A DNA stretch of 50,934 nt from Lachnospiraceae bacterium (GTDB lineage Bacteria; Bacillota; Clostridia; Lachnospirales; Lachnospiraceae). The notes beneath the pieces were generated by a model. It had not been told where the DNA came from and made no database searches. It worked only from the letters and a program-made list of their open reading frames with translations. The translations under genes were made by a program, and so were the position numbers. This document shows, piece after piece, positions 17,137 to 25,723 of this stretch (position 1 is the first letter of the stretch; the number at the start of each line of letters is the position of its first letter). The DNA is taken from assembly GCA_024682835.1 (NCBI GenBank), contig JAIKYU010000067.1, positions 1 through 50,934 of the forward strand. Direction: 5' to 3'.

Positions 17137-18240
17137 TCAGGAAGCTCCTCCGTTCTTTTTCTCCAATGCGGCGATCAGCTTCTGCTTCAGCACATAGCTT
17201 TTTGCCATCAGCTTGTGCATACTGACAGCCACCTCCTTGCTGCCGTCTGTCACGTAGTGCTCGAAGTAGGAAAGCCAGAATCTGCTGCATATCTGCGGTG
17301 TGATCCCGTAGGTGCGCCCGGGATATCCCGGATCCTGCTTCGGCGTGGCCATCAGCTCCGCAAAGAGACACTGCATATCAAAAATCGGGTGGCCGTTGGC
17401 ACTGCCCGCTACATCGACCAGCAGCGGTTCTCCGTCCAGCAGGAGAATGCTGTTCAGATCCAGATTTCCGTTTACCCAGGTCTCCCGATCCGGCAGGTTG
17501 CGAATCAGATTGGCGATTTCATTCAGTTCCTGATCGGAAAGCAGCCCCCTGGCCTCATTGATCCATTCGACGTAGCGGGTCTTGATATCGGGGAAAATAT
17601 CCTGCGAGACACGGATTTCATGGAGTTCCTGCATGGTGGCGGCAAAATCTGCGGCGATCTGTTCGGTCTCCTCCGGACGCTGTGCCAAAATGTGCGAAAT
17701 AGCATCGGCGCCGGTTTTTTCATAGATAATGCCATATCGGTCACCGCACATCACGACATCATAAGGGATCAGCGTCGGCACACCGGCAATCATGGAGGCA
17801 CGCGCGAGCTCCCGTTCCCTGTATACCACAGAAAGCGGCACATCCTTGCCGTAGACCTTGACCATTTCATCATCCGTCAGGGAGAAATATTCGCCGTTAA
17901 GCGAACTGCTGATCCGCTGGCAGCCCTTCAGGGAAATGTGCCTCATTTTCCTGCGCACCTGAAACAGCTCCGTAAAACCGGTCGTCTCAAAAATATCAAA
18001 GATTTCATCCGAAACATTGTCGATGCGCGGCGGTTTGCCCTGCTTCCTGCGAACCTTCATCAGGACGCGCAGTCCCGCACTGGAGATATACTCAAGATTC
18101 TCCGCATCAAAAATGATTTCCAGCCCCCCGGCCGCCGACAGTTCAAAGAAAACATCCTGTTCAAAATTTGAGGCATTGGAGGAATCGATTCTTCCCTCCA
18201 GGTAAAGAAACAACGTGCCGTCACGAAATTCCGTTTTCAT
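17137..18240 (-). CDS. STAS domain fused to a kinase-like domain
   Basis: The first 100 residues of this 367-aa protein are a STAS domain of the anti-sigma-antagonist type, with the conserved serine in YISSAGLRVL (S53/S54). Residues about 110-367 resemble an aminoglycoside-phosphotransferase fold. Where active enzymes have HGDLHxxN, this protein has NGNLDLNS (257-264), although LLVDVA keeps the metal-binding Asp (D276). It may therefore be a pseudokinase that senses a ligand and signals through STAS partners. No anti-sigma factor is adjacent. ATG at 18240 is chosen because GGGGGG lies 7 bp upstream; two earlier starts in frame are less well placed. Confidence 0.8.
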   Translation of the reverse strand: MKTEFRDGTLFLYLEGRIDSSNASNFEQDVFFELSAAGGLEIIFDAENLEYISSAGLRVLMKVRRKQGKPPRIDNVSDEIFDIFETTGFTELFQVRRKMRHISLKGCQRISSSLNGEYFSLTDDEMVKVYGKDVPLSVVYRERELARASMIAGVPTLIPYDVVMCGDRYGIIYEKTGADAISHILAQRPEETEQIAADFAATMQELHEIRVSQDIFPDIKTRYVEWINEARGLLSDQELNEIANLIRNLPDRETWVNGNLDLNSILLLDGEPLLVDVAGSANGHPIFDMQCLFAELMATPKQDPGYPGRTYGITPQICSRFWLSYFEHYVTDGSKEVAVSMHKLMAKSYVLKQKLIAALEKKNGGAS

Positions 18241-18326
18241 TATCATGCCCCCCGTAATCCGTTTTTTCGACCCCCCGTTTTCACGGATCATCTACCAGAT
18301 CTGATCATCGGTCTATAAACGGAAAA

Positions 18327-18355
18327 ATTATACCACAAAAAGCCGCATTCTTCAA
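18327..18355 (-). promoter_or_regulatory. Promoter of the STAS-DUF2225 operon
   Basis: On the minus strand TTGAAG (18350-18355) and TATAAT (18327-18332) are 17 bp apart, 87 bp upstream of the chosen STAS start. Confidence 0.7.
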
Positions 18356-18446
18356 TCATAAGTGCATCTGACCGTAGCCGGAACGCTCAGAAATATTTGT
18401 TTCGATGCGTCTATCGAAAATCGGAAAAATCGTGTACAATGAGGCT

Positions 18447-19658
18447 ATGAGTGCTGTGATAGGAAAAATCAAAAAAGCATATCGAAAAATATACAAGGTC
18501 CTGATCGGAGATTGCGACCTGTGGCAGCAGATTTTTAATATCGCTGTCATCATCGCGATTGCGGGAGCGGCCGTGTCTGCAGTCATCTCCATCGCATTGG
18601 GCAACACCCCGATGGCGATCGGCGCTTTTCTTCTCACAACGGTATTTGCCGCCATCTGCCTCGTTTTTTCCATCAGGGCGAAGGACGTCATTTACGCTGC
18701 CGTCCTTTTTTCCGTGGTGGCAAATTTCATTCTGTTTCCCGTGATGTTCTTTACATCCGGCGGCTATCACGGCGGCATGCCTCTGTGGCTGCTGATGGGC
18801 CTCGTCATGTGCTGGGTGGTGATCCGGCACAAGGTCCTTTATCTCGTGTACACACTGGGACTTCTGTTTCAATGCGGCTGTATTCTGTACAGTGAAAGGC
18901 ATCCGGAGACGGTCTCCCTGTTTAATTCGGAACACGCCGTGGCCGTCGATATCACACAGTCTCTGGTTCTGGTTTCTCTGATTTTCGGCATCATCATCAA
19001 GTATCAGAACCGTGCCTACGAAAAGAAAAAGCAGGAACTGGACAAAGCCAACGCCTATCTTGAAAAAACCAACGAAAGAATCACCCTTCAGTCCATGTAC
19101 ACGCTCGCAAAAACCATCGACGCCAAGGACAAGTACACCAACGGGCATTCCATGCGTGTTGCCAGGTATGCCGAGATGATTGCACAGAGAATCGGTCTTG
19201 CCGCTGAGGAGATCTATGACCTCACCAACATGGCCATGCTGCACGACATCGGCAAGATCGGCGTCCCGGACATGATCATCAACAAACCTTCCAAACTGAC
19301 GAGCGATGAATACAACATCATCAAGGGGCACCCCGTCATCGGCTATGAAATTCTTTCGGAAATGCCGGAACTGAAAGATATCGGCATCGGAGCCAGATGG
19401 CATCACGAGCGATATGACGGGACGGGATATCCGGACGGTCTTAGGGGAGAAGAAATCCCGCTCCCGGCACGGATTATCTGCGTGGCGGATGCCTACGACG
19501 CCATGACAAGCAATCGAAGCTACAGAGACAACCTGACGCAGGATATCGTAAAAAGCGAGCTGGAAAAGGGAAAAGGAACACAGTTTGATCCGGTGATCGC
19601 CGATATAATGCTCTCCATTCTTGAGGAGGATATGAATTATGAACTCCGTGAGCAGTAA
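18447..19658 (+). CDS. Membrane-bound HD-GYP phosphodiesterase
   Basis: This 403-aa protein likely degrades cyclic-di-GMP. The N-terminal half (about residues 20-195) holds five or six membrane helices, probably a sensory MASE-like region. A short coiled coil (about 195-220) leads into the HD-GYP domain, with HDIGKIGVPD, HHERYDGTGYPDGL and CVADAYDAMTS. The start at 18447 is preferred over 18405 because TGAGG lies just upstream and a TACAAT box sits at 18435-18440. The 3' end overlaps the next gene by 20 bp. It is divergent from the STAS operon. Confidence 0.9.
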   Translation: MSAVIGKIKKAYRKIYKVLIGDCDLWQQIFNIAVIIAIAGAAVSAVISIALGNTPMAIGAFLLTTVFAAICLVFSIRAKDVIYAAVLFSVVANFILFPVMFFTSGGYHGGMPLWLLMGLVMCWVVIRHKVLYLVYTLGLLFQCGCILYSERHPETVSLFNSEHAVAVDITQSLVLVSLIFGIIIKYQNRAYEKKKQELDKANAYLEKTNERITLQSMYTLAKTIDAKDKYTNGHSMRVARYAEMIAQRIGLAAEEIYDLTNMAMLHDIGKIGVPDMIINKPSKLTSDEYNIIKGHPVIGYEILSEMPELKDIGIGARWHHERYDGTGYPDGLRGEEIPLPARIICVADAYDAMTSNRSYRDNLTQDIVKSELEKGKGTQFDPVIADIMLSILEEDMNYELREQ

Positions 19659-20310
19659 GGAGCATGCCGCGCGTTTCCGCCGTTATGCAGCGGAAAACGG
19701 ATTTCCCGAGGCATGCTTTCTTTCCGAAGACAATGTGGATAGCTACATCGGCACCGCTGTCGATGCCTACAGGGAGTATCCTCTCTTCCTCAGTCTGTTC
19801 AACGGACGATATAACGAAAAATCCTTCACGCGCATGTTGTCCGTGGATTTAAAAAGCAGACTGAACCATATGCTGGGTATTGCCAGCAGCGATGCATATG
19901 AATCCGTCATGCTGATCGAGCCTCCGATGATGAAGCAGATTGGCATGCTGCAGTACGTAAAATCCGCCGATGCGGGCGCCTATCTGCTGCTCCTCTGCCC
20001 CGCGATGTATCGTCTGGAAACCTATGAGCGATTCGCCCGGAAAAAAAGAGAAAAATGGGTGACTGAATCCACCTGGTATATCTACATCTTTGCCACCAGA
20101 AATCGTTTTCAGCGGAAGGGATTCGGAAGAAGGCTGATGCAGCTCATGATTTCCTATGTGCAGCAGCACGGCGGACGCATCTGCCTGGAGACGGATCTGC
20201 CCAAAAATGTCGCCATGTACGAACGCTTTGGTTTTCAGACCGTGGATCAATCAGAATATATGGGAAAACTGAAGCATTATGTGATGATTCTGGACGGTGG
20301 ATCGCGGTGA
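19639..20310 (+). CDS. GNAT-family N-acetyltransferase
   Basis: This 223-aa protein has the GNAT acetyl-CoA site in NRFQRKGFGRRLM (about residues 155-167) and the C-terminal MYERFGFQTV. The substrate is unknown. Its start lies inside the end of the HD-GYP gene with GAGGAGG about 10 bp upstream, so the pair is translationally coupled. The N-terminal 110 residues match the pattern of GNATs with a longer N-terminal extension. Confidence 0.85.
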   Translation: MNSVSSKEHAARFRRYAAENGFPEACFLSEDNVDSYIGTAVDAYREYPLFLSLFNGRYNEKSFTRMLSVDLKSRLNHMLGIASSDAYESVMLIEPPMMKQIGMLQYVKSADAGAYLLLLCPAMYRLETYERFARKKREKWVTESTWYIYIFATRNRFQRKGFGRRLMQLMISYVQQHGGRICLETDLPKNVAMYERFGFQTVDQSEYMGKLKHYVMILDGGSR

Positions 20311-20329
20311 TCTTCATGCAGCACCTCCT

Positions 20330-20423
20330 GCAGTGCGACCGCGTCCCATTTTTTGCCTGCTGCCCGGCGGACGGCTTCATCCGGCTTTTTTATCCGGACC
20401 GAAAACAATTCTTCAGCAGTCAT
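20330..20423 (-). pseudogene. Remnant of cobT (N-terminal fragment)
   Basis: The minus frame starting at ATG 20423 reads MTAEELFSVRIKKPDEAVRR and continues to KKWDAVA. This resembles the start of nicotinate-nucleotide-dimethylbenzimidazole phosphoribosyltransferase, in which an IKPLDEEAM-type motif precedes W/QDSLAKP. Similarity stops there and the frame ends soon after, so the rest of the gene is gone. Its start overlaps the end of the cobQ remnant, as in an intact cobalamin operon. Confidence 0.6.
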
Positions 20424-20620
20424 GTCCCGTTATCCCCATGATCTCATAGATACGGCCGATATCCAGATTTTCTCTGAGAGTCTGTGCCGGCAGATCATAC
20501 TGCGTTTCCCTGGCAACCCCGTTCCGTCGGAGGTAAAAGGCTCACCATCCCCGCAGAGAACCGTCCGGCCCATGTGAATTTCGTATCCCTCTGCCGGACA
20601 GCCCGCAAGGGTCGAAATGA
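20413..20620 (-). pseudogene. Remnant of cobQ (cobyric acid synthase C-terminus)
   Basis: One minus frame holds AEGYEIHMGRT, the hallmark of the CobQ glutaminase domain. The continuing homology shifts to another frame, which reads ARETQYDLPAQTLRENLD then GRIYEIMGITGHDC before a TGA at 20415-20413. That is the expected CobQ C-terminus. The frameshift and the lack of the preceding 400 residues mark it as decayed. The upstream DNA is now the end of the REC-GGDEF gene. Confidence 0.7.
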
Positions 20621-20652
20621 ATAGATGTATGAATGGTCGGATGGGTAAAAGC

Positions 20653-22017
20653 TCATGCGTTACCCGGCATTTGCCGCACATGCTCGATATGCCGGTAGAC
20701 GTGTGCAAGTGCGACCCCTGCCGAGTACTCCTCCTTGTTCCATTTCCGCACGATCCTGTTGATCACGAATTCCGTTTCCACCTTCGTGTATTTCGTCAAC
20801 ATGACACAATAATCGTTTAATCCGCTCTGCATAATGAGATCACTCTTTCTGAGCGTGTTTTTCAGGACATTCGAAAAAGCGGATCGGATCTCCATATTTT
20901 TTTTGCTGTCTTCTTCCCTGTCAAAAGAAAGGGTAAACAGAACAAGGGCGGCTGTCCCCCCATATCGTTTATAGTACCTCATGATGAACTGATAAACGAG
21001 GACAAAGGAATCACTTCCGAGCAGGATCGCTCCGACCGAATCATTCCGTTCCTCGACGATCCGCAGGATGCGCTCCAGCTTCTGCACCGGCTCCATCCCG
21101 GTTGTGTCCGAACCGTCTGTCAGCTGATCATACAGGTGATAGCCATGCTTGCCGTTCTGTTTGACTTGATACAGGGCCTGATCCGCGCAGGCAAACAGTT
21201 TTTCGTAATTCCTGCCATGTTCGGGAACCAACACGGCGCCAACGGATATTCCGAGCGGAATACCGTGCTCCTCCCCCATCAGGCGCACGGCCTCCTTCTG
21301 GAGATGGTCATTCAGCCGCAGCGTCATGGCCGATAATGCGCCTTCGTTACGGAGATTCTCACAGAAAGCCATGAACTCATCACCGCCGATACGGCTGATG
21401 ACGACAGTTTCCGCAAAACTCTTCCTGATAATGTCAGAGACCGCCACCAGAACCTTATCGCCCATATCATGACCGAACAGATCATTCACGAGCTTGAAAT
21501 TATCCAGATCCAGGATCATCAGGGCGCCCGTCATTCTGCCGCAGAGCATGGAGATCCGTTCCGTCCCGTACGCTTTATTCAGGAAGCCTGTCAGCATATC
21601 AACCTTTGCCTCTTCCGTGAGGCTTTCTATGGTCTTGCTGTTCTTTATGATGTTTTCTATGCGCTTTACGAGAATGTCCTTGTGGAACGGCTTATGAATG
21701 TAATCAGACGCACCGAGCGAGAGTCCCTGCTGCTCGGTGGCACTGTCGTTTTCTCCGGTAAGAAAGATCACGGGAATATGCGGTCTGCTCTCACGATCTT
21801 CGAATTCACGAAGGGCGTGATAGGTCTCAAAACCGTTCATGACCGGCATCATCACATCCAGCAGAATGAGATCCGGCGTATTCCTCTCCATAAACTTGAG
21901 AAGATCGCTTCCGGAACGCAGACAGCTGACGCGCATGCCTTCCTCTCCAAGCATATTTCTGGCGTTTGTCAGGCAGATCGTCTCGTCATCAACCACAACG
22001 ATCCAATACTTTTCCAT
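20653..22017 (-). CDS. Response regulator with GGDEF domain
   Basis: This 454-aa protein has a receiver domain (about 1-120) with phosphoacceptor Asp in LILLDVMMPVMNG and Lys in YIHKPF, followed by a diguanylate cyclase domain (about 140-300) with intact RIGGDEF. The RxxD inhibitory site is absent. The last 150 residues (LRKSDLIMQSGLNDYCVML) look like a second, degenerate GGDEF domain that has lost its active site. ATG 22017 is chosen over GTG 22026 because GGTGA lies 5 bp upstream. No histidine kinase is adjacent. Confidence 0.9.
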   Translation of the reverse strand: MEKYWIVVVDDETICLTNARNMLGEEGMRVSCLRSGSDLLKFMERNTPDLILLDVMMPVMNGFETYHALREFEDRESRPHIPVIFLTGENDSATEQQGLSLGASDYIHKPFHKDILVKRIENIIKNSKTIESLTEEAKVDMLTGFLNKAYGTERISMLCGRMTGALMILDLDNFKLVNDLFGHDMGDKVLVAVSDIIRKSFAETVVISRIGGDEFMAFCENLRNEGALSAMTLRLNDHLQKEAVRLMGEEHGIPLGISVGAVLVPEHGRNYEKLFACADQALYQVKQNGKHGYHLYDQLTDGSDTTGMEPVQKLERILRIVEERNDSVGAILLGSDSFVLVYQFIMRYYKRYGGTAALVLFTLSFDREEDSKKNMEIRSAFSNVLKNTLRKSDLIMQSGLNDYCVMLTKYTKVETEFVINRIVRKWNKEEYSAGVALAHVYRHIEHVRQMPGNA

Positions 22018-22060
22018 TTCGTTCACCGTTTTGACACCCTGTCGTAATCACATCATAAAG

Positions 22061-22089
22061 ATTATAGCAGATCCACACCTTTTTTGAAG
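22061..22089 (-). promoter_or_regulatory. Likely promoter of the REC-GGDEF gene
   Basis: On the minus strand TATAAT (22061-22066) lies 17 bp after CTTCAA (22084-22089), about 45 bp before the start codon. Confidence 0.5.
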
Positions 22090-22114
22090 ATGCTTCGATT
22101 GCACCGCAAAGCCG

Positions 22115-22972
22115 TCAATACTCATCCAGAAAGCTGTGTCTTACCCCGTCCTTCTTATAGGCGATCACAGTGTTCAGACACACGTTTTCCATACTCTTGA
22201 AAATATTGGATTCGACAAAGGGATTACTCTGCTTCAGATCGGCAATCAGTTTCTTCGTCTCAAGCCTTTTGGATGATGTCTCGTCCTCATCGGGACGCAT
22301 CGAGCAGTTTTCCGTGAAGCGGCAGGCACACTGCAGAAAACGCAGTTCATTGTAGTCTCTCCACTTACAGATGTCGCTCTCGCGCACATAATACAGCGGC
22401 CTGATCAGCTCCATTCCTTCAAAATTGGTGCTGTGCAGCTTCGGCATCATGGTCTGAATCTGCCCGCCGTAAAGCATCCCCATCAGAATGGTTTCAATCA
22501 CGTCGTCATAGTGATGACCCAGTGCAATTTTGTTGCAGCCGAGCTTCTTTGCGTTGCTGTAAAGATAGCCGCGCCGCATTCTTGCGCAGATATAGCACGG
22601 GCTTTTCTCGATGGTATCTACCGCATCGAAGATTTCACTCTCAAATACGGTGATCGGTATGCCCAGCGTCTTCGCGTTGCTCTCGATCAATTCCCGGTTT
22701 TCCCTGTTATATCCGGGATCCATCACAAGAAACGTTAAATCAAAGGGCACGTCGCTGTGTTTGTGGATTTCCTGAAACAGCTTTGCCATCAGCGTGGAAT
22801 CCTTACCGCCGGAAATACATACGGCAATGTGATCCCCTTCATTGATCAGCTGATAACGCTTACACGCTTTCGCGAAAGGTGAGAAGAGCTGTTTATGAAA
22901 TTTTTTCTGTATGCTCTTCTCCGCTTTCAGCTGTTTTTCATCATCTTTTTCAAAACATTCCGGTTTTTCCAT
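22115..22972 (-). CDS. TtcA-like tRNA 2-thiocytidine synthetase family protein
   Basis: This 285-aa PP-loop ATPase carries SGGKDS near residue 55 and the CxxC pair in CYICARMRRG, the layout of TtcA-type enzymes that thiolate tRNA C32 using an iron-sulfur cluster. LGHHYDDVIET is also typical. The C-terminus has further Cys residues (QCACRF, ENCSM). Firmicute members of this family are not all proven to act on C32, so the exact target is uncertain. It follows the epimerase gene on the same strand, separated by a terminator. Confidence 0.85.
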   Translation of the reverse strand: MEKPECFEKDDEKQLKAEKSIQKKFHKQLFSPFAKACKRYQLINEGDHIAVCISGGKDSTLMAKLFQEIHKHSDVPFDLTFLVMDPGYNRENRELIESNAKTLGIPITVFESEIFDAVDTIEKSPCYICARMRRGYLYSNAKKLGCNKIALGHHYDDVIETILMGMLYGGQIQTMMPKLHSTNFEGMELIRPLYYVRESDICKWRDYNELRFLQCACRFTENCSMRPDEDETSSKRLETKKLIADLKQSNPFVESNIFKSMENVCLNTVIAYKKDGVRHSFLDEY

Positions 22973-23029
22973 AATCCTCGGCCGTACCTCGTCGCCGGCT
23001 CATCGGCCTTCTCCTTCCGGTGCAAGCAC

Positions 23030-23071
23030 AAAAATCACGTTATCATCTGCCTCCGGCAGACAATAACGTGA
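23030..23071 (-). terminator. Terminator after the epimerase gene
   Basis: On the minus strand TCACGTTAT (23071-23063) pairs with ATAACGTGA (23043-23035), enclosing an inner 6-bp stem (23060-23055 with 23051-23046), and TTTTT follows. It lies 38 bp past the epimerase stop. Confidence 0.8.
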
Positions 23072-23074
23072 CCT

Positions 23075-23104
23075 AGTATAACACAGGCTGCAGATTGTTT
23101 ACAA
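23075..23104 (-). promoter_or_regulatory. Possible promoter before the terminator upstream of the TtcA-like gene
   Basis: On the minus strand TTGTAA (23099-23104) and TATACT (23075-23080) are 18 bp apart. A transcript from here would run straight into the terminator hairpin, so it is either fortuitous or an attenuated promoter for the TtcA-like gene. Confidence 0.4.
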
Positions 23105-23108
23105 TAGA

Positions 23109-24134
23109 TCAAACCATCGTCTTCGCCGATTCCATCGCCTGGATGACCTTTTCGGTGAAGGCATCAAAATCAGGATCCGGCCTCTGCGATTCAGGATGCG
23201 AAAGGATATAATCAAGCGCGATCCGCACACCTTCATCAAACGGAACCGTGGTACTCATCTGCGGAGAAAGCCGCTTCAGCTTCTGATTGTCAAACACGAC
23301 GGATCTTGCCTTATCTCCCAGCAGCTCTCCTGCATAATCATAGCCGTATCTCCTTCCGACCTCGGCGAGAAAATCCGAAGGGACATGGACAGCATGCAGC
23401 TCCGTGTCCAATGCCTGCGCGATCGTTTCATGGATCTGATCCCACGTGAGCGTTTCATCCCCTGTAATCTGCACGGCTTCCCCGATGGCGTGAGGATTGC
23501 CCAAAAGTCCGATATAGCCGCGGGCAAAATCCCGGTTAAAGGTCAGCGTCCAAAGAGACGTTCCGTCTCCTGGAATGATCACGGGCTTCCCCTTGCGGAT
23601 CCTGTCAATCACCTGCCACGGTCCGTTTTTCCCATGCACCGCGACCGGAATATTCCTTTCATCATAGGTGTGGCTCGGACGCACAATCGTTACCGGAAAT
23701 CCGTTTTCCCTGTACTCCTTCATCAGGTACTCTTCACACGCGATCTTGTCACGGGAATACTGCCAGTACGGATTGGCGAGCGTCGTCCCCTCAGAGATGA
23801 GATAATTCCTGCAGGGCTTGATGTATGCGGATGCAGAACTGATATACACATACTGTCTTGTTTTTCCGGCAAACAACCGGACATCCCGCTCCACCTGTGC
23901 CGGAACAAACCCGATGAATTCGGCGACGGCATCCCATACGGTTTCTCCGGTCAGTTCCTTTACCCGTTCCTCATCATCGATATCCACCTTCAGCTGTCTG
24001 ACATTGTCCGGAAGGATGTCCGATCGATTTCCCCGGTTTAATACCGTCACTTCCCACAGACCTTCGGCTGCCAGTTGTTTTGTAATCGCGGTACTGATGG
24101 TACCCGTACCGCCGATCATAAGGATCCTTCTCAT
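23109..24134 (-). CDS. NAD-dependent epimerase/dehydratase family protein
   Basis: This 341-aa extended SDR protein has the Rossmann motif GGTGTIS at the N-terminus (MRRILMIGGTG). The usual SDR catalytic YxxxK appears as YSRDK, preceded by YISSASAY. The substrate is unknown; relatives include isoflavone-reductase-like and nucleotide-sugar enzymes. The start at 24134 has GGAGG 9 bp upstream, better than the in-frame ATG at 24152. It lies 68 bp after the MATE gene on the same strand and may be co-transcribed with it. Confidence 0.85.
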   Translation of the reverse strand: MRRILMIGGTGTISTAITKQLAAEGLWEVTVLNRGNRSDILPDNVRQLKVDIDDEERVKELTGETVWDAVAEFIGFVPAQVERDVRLFAGKTRQYVYISSASAYIKPCRNYLISEGTTLANPYWQYSRDKIACEEYLMKEYRENGFPVTIVRPSHTYDERNIPVAVHGKNGPWQVIDRIRKGKPVIIPGDGTSLWTLTFNRDFARGYIGLLGNPHAIGEAVQITGDETLTWDQIHETIAQALDTELHAVHVPSDFLAEVGRRYGYDYAGELLGDKARSVVFDNQKLKRLSPQMSTTVPFDEGVRIALDYILSHPESQRPDPDFDAFTEKVIQAMESAKTMV

Positions 24135-24202
24135 TTCGCTGCCCTCCTTCATCTGTCCGGTTTCAACTGCCGGTTTGTTGTGATTGATCCGATTCCATCT
24201 TA

Positions 24203-25600
24203 TTAAATGAATATATACTTTTTTACCTTATTTGAATGCGGTGCACTCTGCCGAAGACAGGGTGCGAGTCCGATATGCAATGCATAGGCATTGACCGCCA
24301 GCGCCCCGATCCAGGCACTGATCTCCGCATACGCTGTCGCCGTGAAGCCGATCCGGCCGATAAAGAACGAGATCACGCCGATTCTCAAAAACATTTCCAG
24401 AATTCCCGACAGCATGGGAAGCATGGGCTTCCCCATTCCCTGAACCGCGCTCCGGACCACAAAAAGACTGTCCACGCAGAAAAGCATCAACCCGCAGCGG
24501 GGAAGGAACAGCTTCACCAGTTCAATCTGCTTTGTGCCGGTGAGCAGCAGACCCGCAAGGGCGGACGGCGCAAAAACCATGAGAGAACCGAATATCAGAT
24601 AGAACACCCAGGCGATACCGAGGCAGATGCGCAGACCCTCCTTGATCCTCACATATTCCTTCGCTCCGTAATTCTGGCTGGTGTAAGCGCTCATCGCATT
24701 TCCGGCCGTAGCCGCCGGCGTCATGAACAGATTCAGATACTTGCTGCATGCCGTGTAAGCCGCTGTATAGACCACTCCGTAACCATTGACAAAATACTGC
24801 ACGACCATACAGCCGACCGCTGTGATCGAATTCATCATTGCCATGGGCAGGCCGTTCGCCAACAGACTCTTAAATACCTCTGCCTCATTTTTGAAATCAT
24901 CTTTTGACAGTCTGATGTCGGGCATCTGCAGCAACCGGCGAATACAGATACCGGCGGACAAAATCTGAGAAAGAACCGTCGCGATCGCTGCTCCTTCCAC
25001 GCCCATGTGAAGCATCATGATAAAGACCCAGTTCAGCGTCAGGTTAAGGACAGAGGACAGAATAATCGCCTTTAACGGCGTCCTGCTGTCGCCAAGCGAC
25101 CGAAGAACAGCCGCCGAGATATTATAGCAGATCCCGGTGGAAAGCCCGCCAAACACGATATAGCCATACAGAAGGCTGTCCCCGATAATCAGCTCATCCG
25201 TCTGCAGCAATCGCAACGCGTGCGGAAGAAAAGCCACACTCACGACCGACAGAATGATCGAAAGCAGCACGCCAAGCTCGATGACCGCAGCAAGCCTGTG
25301 CTTCAGCTCAACAAAGTCCTTCGCGCCATAGCTGTGTGCGACAAGAATGCCGAAACCGTTGGCGAGACCGAAGGAGAATCCCACGATCAGGAAGAATAAA
25401 GAACTCATATTGCCGACAGCCGCGAGTGCGTTATCCCCCAGCCCTCTGCCCACAATCCATGTGTCTGCAAAGTTGTAAAACTGCTGGAGCATGCTCGTTA
25501 ATAGAAGCGGCCAGTAAAAGGCCAGGATCAGTCTTAACGGATTCCCCCGCGTGAGATCTGTTTCTTTTTTATGTCCGGCTCTGATCATCTTTGCCCGCAT
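24203..25600 (-). CDS. MATE-family multidrug/cation exporter
   Basis: This 465-aa integral membrane protein has the 12-helix MATE pattern in two similar halves. The first begins with LTRGNPLRLILAF and PLLLTSMLQQFYNFADTWIV, as in the NorM/DinF-like group. Such proteins expel cationic drugs or metabolites using a Na+ or H+ gradient. The start at 25600 has AAAGGAAA about 9 bp upstream. Substrate and coupling ion cannot be read from the sequence. Confidence 0.92.
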   Translation of the reverse strand: MRAKMIRAGHKKETDLTRGNPLRLILAFYWPLLLTSMLQQFYNFADTWIVGRGLGDNALAAVGNMSSLFFLIVGFSFGLANGFGILVAHSYGAKDFVELKHRLAAVIELGVLLSIILSVVSVAFLPHALRLLQTDELIIGDSLLYGYIVFGGLSTGICYNISAAVLRSLGDSRTPLKAIILSSVLNLTLNWVFIMMLHMGVEGAAIATVLSQILSAGICIRRLLQMPDIRLSKDDFKNEAEVFKSLLANGLPMAMMNSITAVGCMVVQYFVNGYGVVYTAAYTACSKYLNLFMTPAATAGNAMSAYTSQNYGAKEYVRIKEGLRICLGIAWVFYLIFGSLMVFAPSALAGLLLTGTKQIELVKLFLPRCGLMLFCVDSLFVVRSAVQGMGKPMLPMLSGILEMFLRIGVISFFIGRIGFTATAYAEISAWIGALAVNAYALHIGLAPCLRQSAPHSNKVKKYIFI

Positions 25601-25723
25601 GGAAGTTTCCTTTCTGTAATAGATCGTCCTTTTAAACCATCCATGCAAGCAATATACTCGCGTACCCGTTTTTTTTCTTATTGGTTTTTGATAGACTTCT
25701 GTTCAGATTTTGATGGCGGGAAT

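Noticed and set aside
22973..23108. Riboswitch or attenuator before the TtcA-like gene
   Set aside because: The hairpin sits 38 bp after the epimerase stop on the same strand and is explained as that gene's terminator.
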